This document shows, piece after piece, positions 1 through 10,853 of a stretch of DNA of 64,000 nucleotides (positions are counted from its first letter, which is position 1; each line of letters begins with the position of its first letter). The stretch comes from Stomorhina lunata (lineage: Eukaryota > Arthropoda > Insecta > Diptera > Rhiniidae): positions 57,413,000 to 57,476,999 of the forward strand of contig OW121740.1 in the NCBI GenBank assembly GCA_933228675.1. The letters are read 5' to 3'. The notes beneath the pieces were generated by a model. That model searched no databases and was not told the origin of the DNA. It saw only the letters and a list, made by a program, of their open reading frames with translations. The position numbers and the translations under genes were made by a program.

Positions 1-25
1 TAATTAAATTATTTTCAGTACTTAC

Positions 26-92
26 GTAATTGAGCGGCCTGGGTTTCAATAATTAGTAAAAGTGTCGATAAAACTGCAACGAGGACCTTCAT
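26..92 (-). CDS. First coding exon of a takeout/JHBP-like gene (partial)
   Basis: Reading the minus strand from the ATG at 92, this exon encodes 22 residues, MKVLVAVLSTLLLIIETQAA followed by QL, then one extra base before a consensus donor GTAAGT (25..20). It is a typical secretory signal peptide: Lys2, a hydrophobic core and small residues before the expected cleavage site. The exon stops in phase 1, exactly like exon 1 of the complete takeout-like gene at the right end of the window, and has nearly the same length (67 against 64 coding bases). The rest of the gene lies left of base 1. Membership of the takeout/JHBP family is inferred from exon structure, strand and neighbourhood, because a signal peptide alone is not diagnostic. 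Confidence 0.6.
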
Positions 93-120
93 ATTGATTT
101 AGTTGTTTGTATTTTTTTAA

Positions 121-126
121 TTTATA
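121..126 (-). promoter_or_regulatory. TATA-like box of the left signal-peptide exon
   Basis: Reads TATAAA on the minus strand, 29-34 bases upstream of the ATG at 92, with an initiator-like TCAAT immediately before the ATG. If used, the 5' UTR would be only a few bases long. Otherwise transcription starts further upstream from an unseen non-coding exon. Confidence 0.35.
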
Positions 127-750
127 AACTGTGAAAAAAATCAAATTATTAATGTAATCTCAATAATCTAAATAGCACTTAATATTTATTAAATTTTTCA
201 CAGTCAATCTTCATTATCTCAAGCTTAATTTTTTATAGATACGAATGAGCGATTGAGTGAGTGAATGAGTTGTCAGTTAAACCTATAAACATATAAAGTG
301 TTGATTTTGTTTAATTGCATATTTTAATTTCACTACAATTACAATTAATAGCACAACAATTAATTACAAAATTTGTATTTACTTCTGTTACCCCCTATTA
401 CAAACGTGATAATCGTGTGAAATTCAATTCACGTTTTAATCATTTACAATATTCAAGATTCAATAAAGTTCTGTCTGAAGTTTTTAAATATTTTCAAAAT
501 CTATGAAGAACATTTTTATTGGTACATTTTTTTAGGCAAGGAATACAATTAAGAAAATTTTGTGATTTTAATAGCATCTCAGATTTTTTTTAATAACAAT
601 TATGAAATAGTAATTTTAATTAAATATTCTAAATATAGAGATATCAAATTTATTTCCTTTATTAATGACTTGAATAATAAATTATTGAAGGTACGAGGGG
701 AGGTTTGTAAAGGACCTCATTTTGTATGCGGCAATCCTTAAAGTTATGAA
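127..750. other. AT-rich spacer upstream of the left gene
   Basis: Very AT-rich sequence. The short ORF at 315..506 has a lysine/asparagine/phenylalanine-rich composition typical of chance reading in AT-rich DNA. I see no gene or clear repeat apart from the TATA-like box just to the left. Confidence 0.4.
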
Positions 751-1323
751 CCCAGCAAAACTTTGGTAATGGCAAGTACTCTGATAACTGGTTACCTTGT
801 AACGACTATAACATACCATCCGAATAAGTAATAAGTTATTACAGAAGTACTTATTTGTAATTAAGATGGTAATTTAAACTGAATGGCCCCGGTTCAAATC
901 CCACCAAGGGCAACAATTTTTTTTAGTTTTTTTTTTTATTAAAAGAGTCTTTTTAAATGATTTTTGAATTTTAAGAACTTAAATATTATCTTCTGTAAAA
1001 ACAATTTGTAAAACTAACTCACGTTAATGAAAAATACCATCATGAGTCAATTTTGATTATGTAGGGGATGTTGAATACCAACCATGATTCTAATTGGTCT
1101 TAACTTGGTAAGCCCAACTTATCTGGGTCATCCTTCATCTCAACTGTGGACACACACCTCCTCATGGTATCACCCGGGGAGCTAGTTTAACACCCATTAA
1201 TATTGTGAGTTAACATGTTTCGAGAGTTGTCCCATAAGATCGATAAAAATGGGTTAGGATTACGGGCTAGTAACCCTCTCTTGAAAAAAAATACAATGAA
1301 GAAGATAAAATTAGAGTTGAAAT

Positions 1324-1488
1324 GTCCCACTACCTAATGTTAGAGGAGGATGTCCGAAACTTCGATAGACAGACCAAGTAGAGGAACATTTTTCAAAGCT
1401 TGGCCTATAAAATTGGAGAATATTCGCACAAGATCGAAATCCATGGAATTCTAAAATATGCTCGGACTTTGACCTTAACAGGTTGTAA
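1324..1488 (+). pseudogene. RTE-like LINE C-terminal fragment captured in copy A
   Basis: One frame reads the tail of an RTE-type LINE polyprotein, including CPKLR, TDQVEEHFSKLGL, NWRIFAQDRNPWNSKICS and FDLNRL, then a stop at 1486..1488. Two in-frame stops interrupt it. The RTE-like LINE at 26.7-28.3 kb (minus strand) ends with the closely similar RICAQDRGAWNSKICS and FDLNRL, followed by similar 3' flank. Copy B carries the same frame at 2145..2309, and copy C has a deleted version near 34190..34330. Confidence 0.7.
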
Positions 1489-2144
1489 CATTTAAATAAG
1501 TAAGAGTCAATCTTATGTAAAAACTTATACAAAAAAGAAGATTTATATTGTTTAGGTTTTAAAATAATTTAAAACAACCCAGCAAAACTTTGGTAATGGC
1601 AAGTACTCCGATAACTGGTTACCTTGTAACGACTACAACATATCATCCGAAGAAACAATATGTTATTACAGAAGTACTTATTTGTAATTAAGAAGGTAAT
1701 TAAAACTGAATGGCCCCGGTTCAAATCCCACCAAGGGCAACAATTTTTTTTATTTTTTATTAAAAGAGTCATTTTAAATGATTTTTGAATTTTAAGAACT
1801 TAAATATTATCTTCTGTTAAAAAAATTTGTAAAACTAACTCACGTTAATGAAAAAATACCATCATGAGTCAATTTTGATTATGCAGGGGATGTTGAATAC
1901 CAAACACGATTCTAATTGGTCTTAACTTGGTAAGCCCAACTTATCTGGGTCATCCTTCAACTCAATTGTGGACACACACCTCCTCATGGTATCACCCGGG
2001 GAGCTAGTTTAACACCCATTAATATTGTGAGTTAACATGTTCCGAGAGTTGTCCCATAAGATCGATAAAAATGGGTTAGGATTATGGGCTAGTAACCCTT
2101 TCTTGAAAAAAATACAATGAAGAGGATAAAATTAGAATTGAAAT

Positions 2145-2309
2145 GTCCCACTACCTAGTGTTAGAGGAGGATGTCCGAAACTTCGATAGAAAGACCAAGT
2201 AGAGGAACATTTTTCAAAGCTTGGCCTATAAAATTGGAGAATATTCGCACAAGATCGAAATCCATGGAATTCTAAAATATGCTCGGACTTTGACCTTAAC
2301 AGGTTGTAA
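2145..2309 (+). pseudogene. RTE-like LINE C-terminal fragment captured in copy B
   Basis: Same length, frame and terminal stop as the segment at 1324..1488, with a handful of substitutions. Its presence in all copies shows the LINE end was part of the element before these copies spread. Confidence 0.65.
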
Positions 2310-2556
2310 CATTTAAGTAAGTAAGAGTCAATCTTATGTAAAAACTTATACAAAAAAGATGATTTAAATTGTTTAAGTTTTAAAATAATTTTAAAAAAGT
2401 TTTAAAATAATTACAAAAAAACGTATACAAATGTTACAACAAATTACAACAAAGCAAAAAAAAAAAAACAGGGAAAAACAAAGTTATTTTCACATGATTT
2501 TGGATCTAAAAATAAAAATTGTTTATATTAATTATAAGCTGCTAAGTTTTCAACAT

Positions 2557-2627
2557 ATGAAGTAGCTCAGTGGAAGAGTCTCTGCCTAGCAGTCGGAGGG
2601 TCTGGGTTCGAGCCCCCATGGGATCAT
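2557..2627 (+). repeat. tRNA-like Pol III promoter module (copy B)
   Basis: Contains an A-box-like TAGCTCAGTGG and a B-box GGTTCGAGCCC (2605..2615) at tRNA spacing, plus a 5 bp anticodon-type stem (CTCTG with CGGAG). The acceptor and T stems do not pair properly, so this is a tRNA-derived promoter relic rather than a working tRNA gene. Confidence 0.6.
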
Positions 2628-2947
2628 AAAAAAAATTTTGTATTTCGTTTAAAAATATATGTTTTTAATAAAACAACAACAATAAAGTTGTTGCTGTTGT
2701 TGTTGTTGCTTTCAAATTGCTTACCCAAGTCATTACTTTTCTGCAATTGGTAAGTACTTGCCTCCAATGACATCCCCATGTTAATGTAATGACTTAAACA
2801 GCGAATGAGTAAGTAGTTCGTGTTCAATAGTTTAACTGTTTAACTCATTATTTGGTAATGAAAAGTTTTACTGGGAAGTTTTAAAATAATTACAAAAAAT
2901 AATTATAAAAATTGTTTATATTAATTATAACCTGCTAAGTTTTCAAC

Positions 2948-3020
2948 ATATGAAGTAGCTCAGTGGAAGAGTCTCTGCCAAGTAGTCGGAGGGTCTGGGT
3001 TCGAGCCCCCATGGGATCAT
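2948..3020 (+). repeat. tRNA-like Pol III promoter module (copy A tail)
   Basis: Near-identical to the module at 2557..2627, with the same A-box and B-box but a changed anticodon loop (CCAAGTAGT instead of CCTAGCAGT). It belongs to the tail of the interrupted outer element. Confidence 0.6.
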
Positions 3021-3345
3021 AAAAAAATTTTGTATTTCGTTTAAAAATATATGTTTTTAATAAAACAACAACAAAAAAGTTGTTGCTGTTGTTGTTGTTG
3101 CTTTCAAATTGCTTACCCAAGTCATTACTTTTCTGCAATTGGTAAGTACTTGCCTCCAATGACATCCCCATGTTAATGTAATGACTTAAACAGTGAATGA
3201 GTAAGTAGTTCGTGTTCAATAGTTTAACTGTTTAACTCATTATTTGGTAATGAAAAGTTTTACTGGGAATATAGTAAACTTCCATGGACATAGTAAACTA
3301 CCATCTTGTTAATTATCTGGAATAACCTACTTAGCGACCGATACA

Positions 3346-3483
3346 CAGTGGGTTGAAAAAATAGCACATGGCTATTGAGAAGGAGTATTCGAGCTTAAGT
3401 TTAGAATTTGGAGTCTATAGACTTATCAGGAAGGGAGCTATATGTCCTCAAAGTAGGGCACCTCGGGTTTTTCCAGAATTAAC
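3346..3483 (+). repeat. Fragment shared with 51.39-51.54 kb, CACAGTGG-ended
   Basis: Starts CACAGTGGGTTGAAAAAA. It shares blocks such as GGCTATTGAG and TTTGGAGTCT with 51394..51540, so it is a dispersed repeat cut off on the right by the HINE that starts at 3483. No coding capacity is seen. Confidence 0.4.
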
Positions 3484-3853
3484 AAGTAAGAGTGTTATAT
3501 TCGGCTGTGCCGAATTTTATATACCCACTATCAAGTTGTACGAGAGTGCAGCTAATTCAAAATTCTTTCCCAATATGGTGTTGTTGGTAAAGTATTTGGA
3601 CTGAATTCGACCTTGCTTAATATGTAGTTAAGATAAACATGTTGATATTAACACGCATGTTCATATATTTTGTTGGGAGTTCCTAATCCATCTACCGTAT
3701 ATAAAGTATGGACTAAACATTGATTGATAACTATATATCTATTTTCGTAGATGCAATCTTAATATAATGAATGTACCTTCAAATCTTTTTGATTGTAGAT
3801 GCAAAAAGGAGATGTTATATATATAAGAACTATAGCCAAATGTAGACCAATTG

Positions 3854-5416
3854 CAAGGTGGTAAAATTTGGCCAAAAATCAATAACTTGTTTATTTCTTC
3901 ATATTTTTGACTGAAACTTACTGAGCTGACAAATTATGGTCCTTTCTTTATATTGTATAAATTATATGGTGAAATTAAAAGTGGTTGGCCAAATAAAAGG
4001 AGACATATAAGATACATTAATAAAATGTGTTTTGAAAAATAATCAATAATTTTCATTTATGTACAGTCCTTTCGTCTATCTTATTATATATAATTTGTAA
4101 AATTTGGATGGTAGTTTAAAAGATATATTCAAATTTCTGAAAAAAAAATTGTGCATTAGTCAAGATTTATTATTATATAAAAAAACATAACAAAAGCTCA
4201 ACATTTCAATAAAATGTTGAAAATTCATGAGAAAATGTTCAAGACTGTGATTTCATGTTCTTTATGCATTTTTGATTTGTTCGTTGTAATGTGGCCACCA
4301 CCTGTGTAAATGTATTGCTTACAGAATTTCCTTAAAAACAAAGTATTGTTACATTTTTCTCAATCTTATTGTAAAAATTTAATTTAAGAACGTGTTGGCT
4401 AACAAAGAGGGCAGAAAAATTCAACGCCACGCCCAAATTTATACAGGTCATTTATACTTATTTGAACTCATTATATAATTTGTTATCCTAAATTGGTTTT
4501 TTGGTGGTAACTAAAGTAAATTTTAATCTAATCATTTAATAAATACTGCTTTAGATTATTTTCAAGTATTTTATGGACCTTTTTCTTACTAAATTGCACC
4601 CTGGTGTAATAAAAAATGTTTAAAATATGTAAAAAGATGAAATTAGTAAAATGATTCTGGTAAATAGGCCGGCAAGATAATGCGGCTGAAATTCGAAATA
4701 TATACTACTAGTACTTAACAGTAGAAGATCCAATTTATGTTTAACCTCTTTTAGCTCCTTTTTCTTAGATATAGCCTTTCAAAATTTTGATTTTTATGAT
4801 TTTCACTAGTTATTTAACTATCTCAAATTCACTTCAATTTTCGAAAAAAACCAAACCACAGAAATTTCTAAAAACTGCACAAAATGATTCACTAATAACA
4901 ATATTTAAAAATTGCTTAAAAATTTAGAACAAAAACTTTAGTGTAAAAATTATCGGGCATGTTCTGCAAATTACTTCCACATGATTTTGAAATCACATAA
5001 ATTTTCTAAGTCGAATTATTCATTGTTCATAAATTATTTTGACACTTTTATAACTCAGTGCACTTAAGATGAAGGTCTAGAAGGTTATTGATAAATGCAG
5101 TGAAAATTTCAACAATTATAGAAATTACAGCCTTCTTGAATTTCATGTGATTTCAAAATCATGTGGAAGTGATTTGCAGAACATGCCCGTATATCTGCTT
5201 TTATTTAAAAGTATATAAAAATCAAATTTTTTAATTTTAAAATTATAGGCAAAGAAATATAGACTTTGAGCTAGTATAAAAAACGAATCAGTTATCCGAT
5301 AGTCAAAGTTAAAGTTAAATTGGATACTTTAGAGTGTTAGCTATGAACTACTATCAAAATTTAATCAAAATTATAAAATGAAGAAAAATCATTTTTTGCC
5401 GCTTTTTACCACCGTG
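3854..5416. mobile_element. 1.56 kb CAC-ended TIR element in HINE-X1
   Basis: Ends are CAAGGTGGTAAAATT on the left and, reverse-complemented, CACGGTGGTAAAAAG on the right. The roughly 30 bp imperfect TIR is flanked by AATTG (3849..3853) and GATTG (5417..5421), consistent with a 5 bp target duplication of GATTG. X2 supplies the empty site (ACCGAATATAAC region). CAC-type ends plus 5 bp duplications fit Transib-like elements, but no transposase is seen, so the superfamily is inferred. A hairpin MITE sits inside. Confidence 0.6.
4954..5189. mobile_element. 236 bp hairpin MITE
   Basis: Starts CGGGCATGTTCTGCAAAT and ends in its reverse complement. The arms are about 48 bp with few mismatches and include the mirrored ACATGATTTTGAAATCACAT. 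TAT lies on both sides, so it inserted at a TAT/TA site. It has no coding capacity and is nested inside the 3854..5416 element. Confidence 0.65.
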
Positions 5417-5686
5417 GATTGTCACAAAATTGTACATACTGGCTGGTAATAATATAAAGTTTGTTTGTGTGGGCCATAGCTGGCAGAGTTTATAATTTAA
5501 TAGCTTTCAACTGGCGTTTGTGGCACATTTTAGTGGTTTCCGTGAGTGGTTTTATATGAAAGATATGGTCAAATATGGATTGATTCCTATAAAATTTGAC
5601 ATATTGACTAAAAGTTGCATAAAATTTCTCTATTCTAAATTTAGTTCTCATAGATATTACAATTATATTTAATTTATCAGCATAAA

Positions 5687-6213
5687 GTATGAAACACAAT
5701 TGGAACGAACGACCAATTTTTCGGAACGAATATTCGTCGTTAGAAATAGAAGATATTGGTTTATATGAAAGTGCTCACAATAGATGCGTACGACGAAATT
5801 CGTCGTGCGTATCGAATAGTGCGATAGGTTTATTTCTATTTCATACGCAGACGAACGACGACTAAACTGGTTTAGAGTGGCTGTATTTCTATTTCTGTTG
5901 TAAAGTATAAGAAATTATATGTGTTTTTGTGAAATATGGTCACCTTATAAATTGTAAACAAAAAAATAATTATTTCAAATAAAATTAATTAAATATTTTC
6001 TTTTTGTGAAAAATTGAAAGAATAAAATAAAGAAAAATTGCAAATATTGTGAGTGCGCGATATGTACGAAAGTGTGTGTAATTTGTGCTAATGGCTACAG
6101 CAACGTTTATTCGTCCCAAATGTGTTCAATGGACGAATATACGAGACGAATTTTTAAAGCCGAATTCGTCGTGCTGGACGAAATTAGTCATTCGTACCAA
6201 TTGTGTTTCTACC
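5687..6213. mobile_element. TTAA-flanked MITE, copy 1
   Basis: TIRs begin GTATGAAACACAATTGG on the left and GGTAGAAACACAATTGG on the right (reverse complement). TTAA follows on the right and a mutated TAAA precedes on the left; the empty site CATTAATGTG is visible in X2 and X4. The interior holds AACGAC-rich blocks such as GACGAAATTCGTCG. TTAA targeting suggests piggyBac or Kolobok type. A second copy lies at 38053..38600. Confidence 0.7.
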
Positions 6214-7212
6214 TTAAATGTGATTCCCGGGGCAGGGTTATATGGGAGCTCTAACTAAATGTGAACAATTTCCAGTACACAACTTCTATAACATATCGAA
6301 AATACTTTTGCAAAATTTTGTCCCTCTAGCTCTTTTTGTTAAGGCGCCATCGCGCTTTTATCTGACTGATATAAACCCCCTTTTTTTGTATTTTTGTGTT
6401 TCCGTAAGTTTTTTATATGGCAGCTATGGTCAAATGGTGACCGATTGTGACAAAATTTTGCACACTGGCTGGCATTGACATAAGACTTCCGTGTGCTTAA
6501 TTTAGTTTTTCTAGCTCTTATAGTTAAGGAGCTATCACGCTTTTATCTGACGGACAGACAGACATAAACCAACGTTTCTTTTTGTATTTTTGTTTTTCCG
6601 TAAATTTTTTATATGGGAGCTATGGTCAAATGGTGACCAATTAAGACAAAATTTTGCACACTGGCTGGCATTGACATAAGACTTCCTTGTGCTAAATTTA
6701 GTGGTTATATGTATTATAGCTTTAGATTTATTGGCATTTTAGTGTATTTTAGGCTGGAAATTTAGGCTGTTTCCGTAAGTTTTTTGTATGAAAGCTATGG
6801 CTAAATGTGAACCGATTTTGATAAAATTTTATATGCTTCCTAGGGCTTATGTAAAACTTCTATATATCAAATTTTATTATCGATTCGAAAAATGTTATAG
6901 TTTGTTATTTTTTAGCAAATAAGCCTAGGCGAGGTTATACGGGAGCTATGGTCAAATGTTAACCGATTTTGTTCAATTTCAAAATTTTCTCAGAGATGAA
7001 GAATGTTTTTACTAAGTTTCAGTGAGTTAGCTCCTTTCGTTTAGGCGTTATCGTGATTTCAACAGACAGACGGACATCGCTTTATCGTCTTAGAATTTCA
7101 TAAGGATTCAGAATATATATCGTTTTTGGTTTTTGAGCCAATATTAAGGAAATTACTAACGGAATGACAATCTCAATATACCCCCCATTCTTTTTAATGG
7201 TGGGTATAAAAA

Positions 7213-9041
7213 AATCATTGCTAGAGTATTTTTGGCTTTAGAGAAATTTCAAACAACAAGAATTTATGTTGCAGCATATCTTTAGCATGTCGTCCTAGAC
7301 ACGAATTTTCGTGAAAAAAAAATCCAAGGATTTTTGATTTTTATGACTATAAAGAAATATGTTTTAGGTTTCTGTTATATTCCATTGCTTTCTTGTAAAA
7401 TTTAATTCCTATTAGTTGAAATTAAGGATGCGGCATTCCCGGCCCTATATCTGTCGGTCAGTCAGTTTAAAGCATGATAAATATCGAAATTTGTATAATG
7501 CATATAATATTTTACAGAATCAGTTCACATTTGATAACACAGGGCAACAGCAAAAATGTGCTCGAGTAACCACTATATACATTTGATGTATCATGGCTAC
7601 CTTAGTACAAAAATGGTAAAATTTTTAAATTCTATGGCAAGATTTAAAAAAAAAATTTTTTTTTTTAAATTGCAATTTTTTTTAGACGTTTCTTCAAATA
7701 ATTAATGATAACTCAAAAACTACTAGTTCGATATTATTAAAATAAAATCAGAAAAATTTAGATTTACATAGCCTTTGATTCGTCTATATATCGCGTTTCA
7801 ATCGGATCAATAGTATCAGAGTTATAATAAAAAATTTAAGAAAAAAATATATTTTTTACGTAAAAATGGCAAAAAATTTTGTTTTAAAAAAATCATCAAA
7901 AAAAGAAAACGGCAAAAAATGTTCAGATTCATTATTCTGTCGCAAAGCCACAAATAATAGCAACAAAACGAGATATCGACCATAAAAATCGATTGATTAT
8001 TTTCGAATTTATTCACAATTAAGTGAATTCACTCATTTTCACAAAATTTTATATTTTTGCTTGATATACAGGGTTTTTCAAATGTGTGAAATAAATAGAT
8101 TTTTGAATTTCAAGGAGTGCCGGCCGGATTATTGTGAGATTTGGTGAGGAACTTTCATTATAATCGCTGCCAAATAAATCTGCCCCGGAAATAATTTTAA
8201 CAATGTATGTTGTTGCTGGACTGGACTTAAACTGCTTAAATTAACCCGAAATATTCATTAATCTTATTAGAAAATATTTGTTAAAAATTATGTACTTTGA
8301 AATGAATTTGAATATTAGACTTTGAAAGAATTCAAAGGTTTAGAAGAAAATTAAAAAAATTAACATTATTTTTATTTATTTTGTTAAGTAATTTTTAATT
8401 ACTCTAATTTATCACTATTTTTGTGTGTTTTATTTTTTTTTACTGATTTTTAATAGTTTTTTTTTTATTTAACTATTATTTTTTTTAATGTATTATTATT
8501 TAATTAGATGATTTCATTTTAAATTCACTCACTTTATAAAAAAAAATATTAATATAACTTTAATTATCCTTAACGATTGTCACAGGATTTAAATTAAGCC
8601 GAAAACGGGACACTAATATTTTATGACTTTTCTAAATTTTGCTTAGCCAAAACACTCGCACCGAAATCCAAATTAAATCCAAAGAATACCGCAAACGAAC
8701 TGCAACGAAAACTTACAATTCAGCGGCAATTTATAGAATTTTGAAAACTGTTTACAAACGACAAACTCAAACTATTTTACACACAATTATACACATTTTA
8801 CGAGTAGCTACCAACCACCTGTAGAGTTAGAACAGAAAATGTTGACAGCAAAAGCAAGGCAGCGACAGCAATTGCCGAAGCATCAGCAACAAACAATTGC
8901 AGTTGCTGAGATTTATCGTTAAACAGAATCAATACGAGCGATTATTCAATAGAAGTTTAATTTTAACAGAACTCAACGATTCTTAAGAAAATCGTCTTAA
9001 CAGAATTTCCCATTTTCTGTTTGCATTTTAAGAAAAAAACA
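7213..9041. other. Non-coding stretch with a possible transcribed island
   Basis: Mostly AT-rich sequence without a gene. The block at 8085-8250 shares phrases (GGATTATTGTGAGATTTGG) with 37620-37660, so it is an old repeat. The segment at 8640-8940 is less AT-rich than its surroundings and CAA/CAG-rich, like fly 5' UTR sequence, with only a 27-codon ORF at 8839. No splice-supported gene model is possible. Confidence 0.35.
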
Positions 9042-10853
9042 AGTAAGAGTGTTATATTCGGCTGTGCCGAATCTTATATACCCACCATCAAGTTGTGTTA
9101 AATTTAGAAACATATCTCATATATCTACAAGGGTGCAGCTAATTCAAAATCTGCACCAAAACTGGAAAAATCGCTAAGCTATTTGGTATTGTTGGTAAAA
9201 CCTTTGGACTAAATTAGGTTTCCGTAGCTTTATAGTTCAACATTCAAAAATATTTTAGTGGTTTCCCCAGTATTTACTTTAATCAAAATTCGGTCTCATA
9301 ACCAGGTATAGTTTTACATTAATAAGTTGTTAAATACTCTTCGTTGTGATTAATATGTAGTTAGGCTAAACACGTTAATAGTAATACGACAGGTCCATAT
9401 ATTTCGTTATGAGTTCCTAATGCATTCATCATATATAAAGTCTGGGCTGAACATTGATTGATGCCTATATAATTTCATAGGTGTAATCTTAATATAATGA
9501 ATGTACCTCCAAATCTTTTTGATTGTAGATATAAAAAGGGGATGTTATATATATAAGAATTATAGCCAAATGTTGACCGAATATAACAAAATTTTACACA
9601 CTGGCTGGTATATATAGAGAGCTTATTCTTGCAAAATTTAGTGACCATAGCTATCATAGTTTCTAATTTAATAGCTTTTAACTGGCCTTTGCTAAAATTT
9701 TTGGTTTCCGTGAGTGTTTTTCACATGAAAGCTAAAGTCAAATATGGACTGATTCCTATAAAATTTGATAAACTGATCAAAAATTGCATAAAACTTCCCT
9801 ATTTTAAATTTAATCGTCATAGCTATTACAATTGTATTCAATTTATCAGCATTAATGTGTTTCCCGGGGCGGGGTTATATGGGAGCTCTAACTAAATTTG
9901 AACCGATTTTGTCCATTTTCAACACACATCTTTTTGATATCCAATATACTTTTGTAAAATTTTGTCCCTCTAGCTCTTTAGTGCTTTTATCTGACGGACA
10001 GACGGACATAAACAACCTTTTCTTTATATATTTTTGTGTTTCCATAAGTTTTTTATATGGAAGCTATGGTCAAATGGAGACCGATTGTGACGAAATTTTG
10101 CACACTGGCTGGCATTGACATAAGTCTTCCTTGTGCTTAATTTAGTCTTACTAGCTCTTGTAGTTAAGGAGCTATCACGATTTTATCTGGCGGACAGACG
10201 GACATAAATCCTCTTTTCTTTTTGAATTTTTGTGTTTTCGTAAGTTTTTTATATGGGAGCTAGGTCAAATAGTGACCGATTGTGACAAAATTTTGCACAC
10301 TGGCTGGCATTGATATAAGACTTTCTTGTGCCAAATTTAGTGGTTATATCTGTTATACTTTTAGATTTATTGGCATTTAAGTGTATTTTGGGTGAAATTT
10401 AGCCTGTTTTCGTAAGTTTTTTGTATGGGAGCTATGGCTAAATGTGAACCGATTTCGATGAAATTTTATATGCTGCCTAGTGCTTATCTAAAACTTCTAG
10501 ATACCAAATTTTGTCATCATAACTGTCATAATTTGTCATTTATTAGCAAATAAGCGATTAGCCTAGACGAGGTTATACGGGAGCTATGGCCAAATGCTAA
10601 CCGATTTTGCCCAATTTCAATACCAAAATTTTCTCATAGATAAAAAATGTTTTTGCTAAGTTTCAGTTAGCTAGCTCTTTTCGTTTAGACGTTATCGTGA
10701 TTTCAACAGACAGACGGACTTAGCTCAATCGTCTTAGAATTTCATAAGGATTCAGAATATATATCGTTTTTGATTTTTGAACCAATATTAAGGAAATTAC
10801 AAACGGAATGACAATCTCAATATACCCCCCATTCTTTTTGATGGTGGGTATAA
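9042..10853 (-). mobile_element. HINE-X2, near-complete DINE-1-like element
   Basis: The cleanest X copy at 1.8 kb. On the minus strand it begins TTATACCCACCATC near 10853 and ends with the hairpin ATTCGGcacagCCGAAT and CTCTTACTTGT. It carries internally duplicated blocks (CACACTGGCTGGCATTGA) and GACAGACGGACATA microsatellite tracts. It serves as the uninterrupted reference for insertions in X1, X3 and X4. The short ORFs along it are not shared between copies in a way that suggests protein coding. Confidence 0.7.

Larger units (their letters stand above)
1578..2875 (+). mobile_element. Composite TIR element copy B, nested in copy A
   Basis: A complete 1298 bp copy running from CCCAGCAAAACTTTGG to AAGTTTTACTGGG, inserted into copy A at an AA-rich site (AA on both sides). 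It contains the LINE-derived segment (2145..2309), a B-box-like GGTTCAAATCC and the tRNA-like module. Short ORFs on either strand are shared between copies only because the copies are alike, and none resembles a transposase. Confidence 0.75.
751..3267 (+). mobile_element. Composite TIR element copy A, interrupted by copy B
   Basis: Outer copy of a roughly 1.2 kb non-autonomous element. Its head is 751..1577 and its tail 2876..3267; together they make 1219 bp. It begins CCCAGCAAAACTTTGG and ends in the reverse complement of CCCAGTAAAACTT, a 13 bp terminal inverted repeat. The head holds a B-box-like GGTTCAAATCC near 894 and, at 1324..1488, the 3' coding end of an RTE-like LINE. The tail holds a tRNA-like Pol III module. 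The split is explained by insertion of a second copy of the same element, shown by comparison with the uninterrupted copy at 33605..34863. Confidence 0.75.
3483..7212 (-). mobile_element. HINE-X1 (DINE-1-like Helentron relative), heavily interrupted
   Basis: Read on the minus strand, it starts TTATACCCACCATT near 7212, passes an AGACAGACGGACAT-type microsatellite core, and ends with a hairpin (ATTCGGcacagCCGAAT) and CTCTTACTTG at 3483. That layout (TATACCC start, GTCCGTCTG core, 3' hairpin then ACTTG) matches Drosophila DINE-1/INE-1 elements, non-autonomous Helentron relatives. At 3.7 kb it is twice the length of X2 (9042..10853). The excess is explained by insertions at 3854..5416 and 5687..6213. 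No Rep/helicase is present. Confidence 0.7.

Noticed and set aside
1311..2353. Minus-strand 73-codon ORFs beginning MYKFLHK
   Set aside because: They are antisense to the captured LINE C-terminus, whose plus-strand frame matches known LINE motifs.
2557..2627. Possible functional tRNA gene
   Set aside because: A- and B-boxes and the anticodon stem are present, but acceptor and T stems do not pair, and the same unit recurs inside a transposon.
2624..3219. ORFs beginning MNTNYLLI repeated three times in the window
   Set aside because: They are the same transposon tail in three copies; composition and length do not suggest a protein, and the frame includes the poly-CAA tract.
7822..8016. 64-codon Phe/Leu-rich ORF that could look like a membrane peptide
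   Set aside because: Composition is what poly-A/T sequence gives on translation; no start context or relative in the window.
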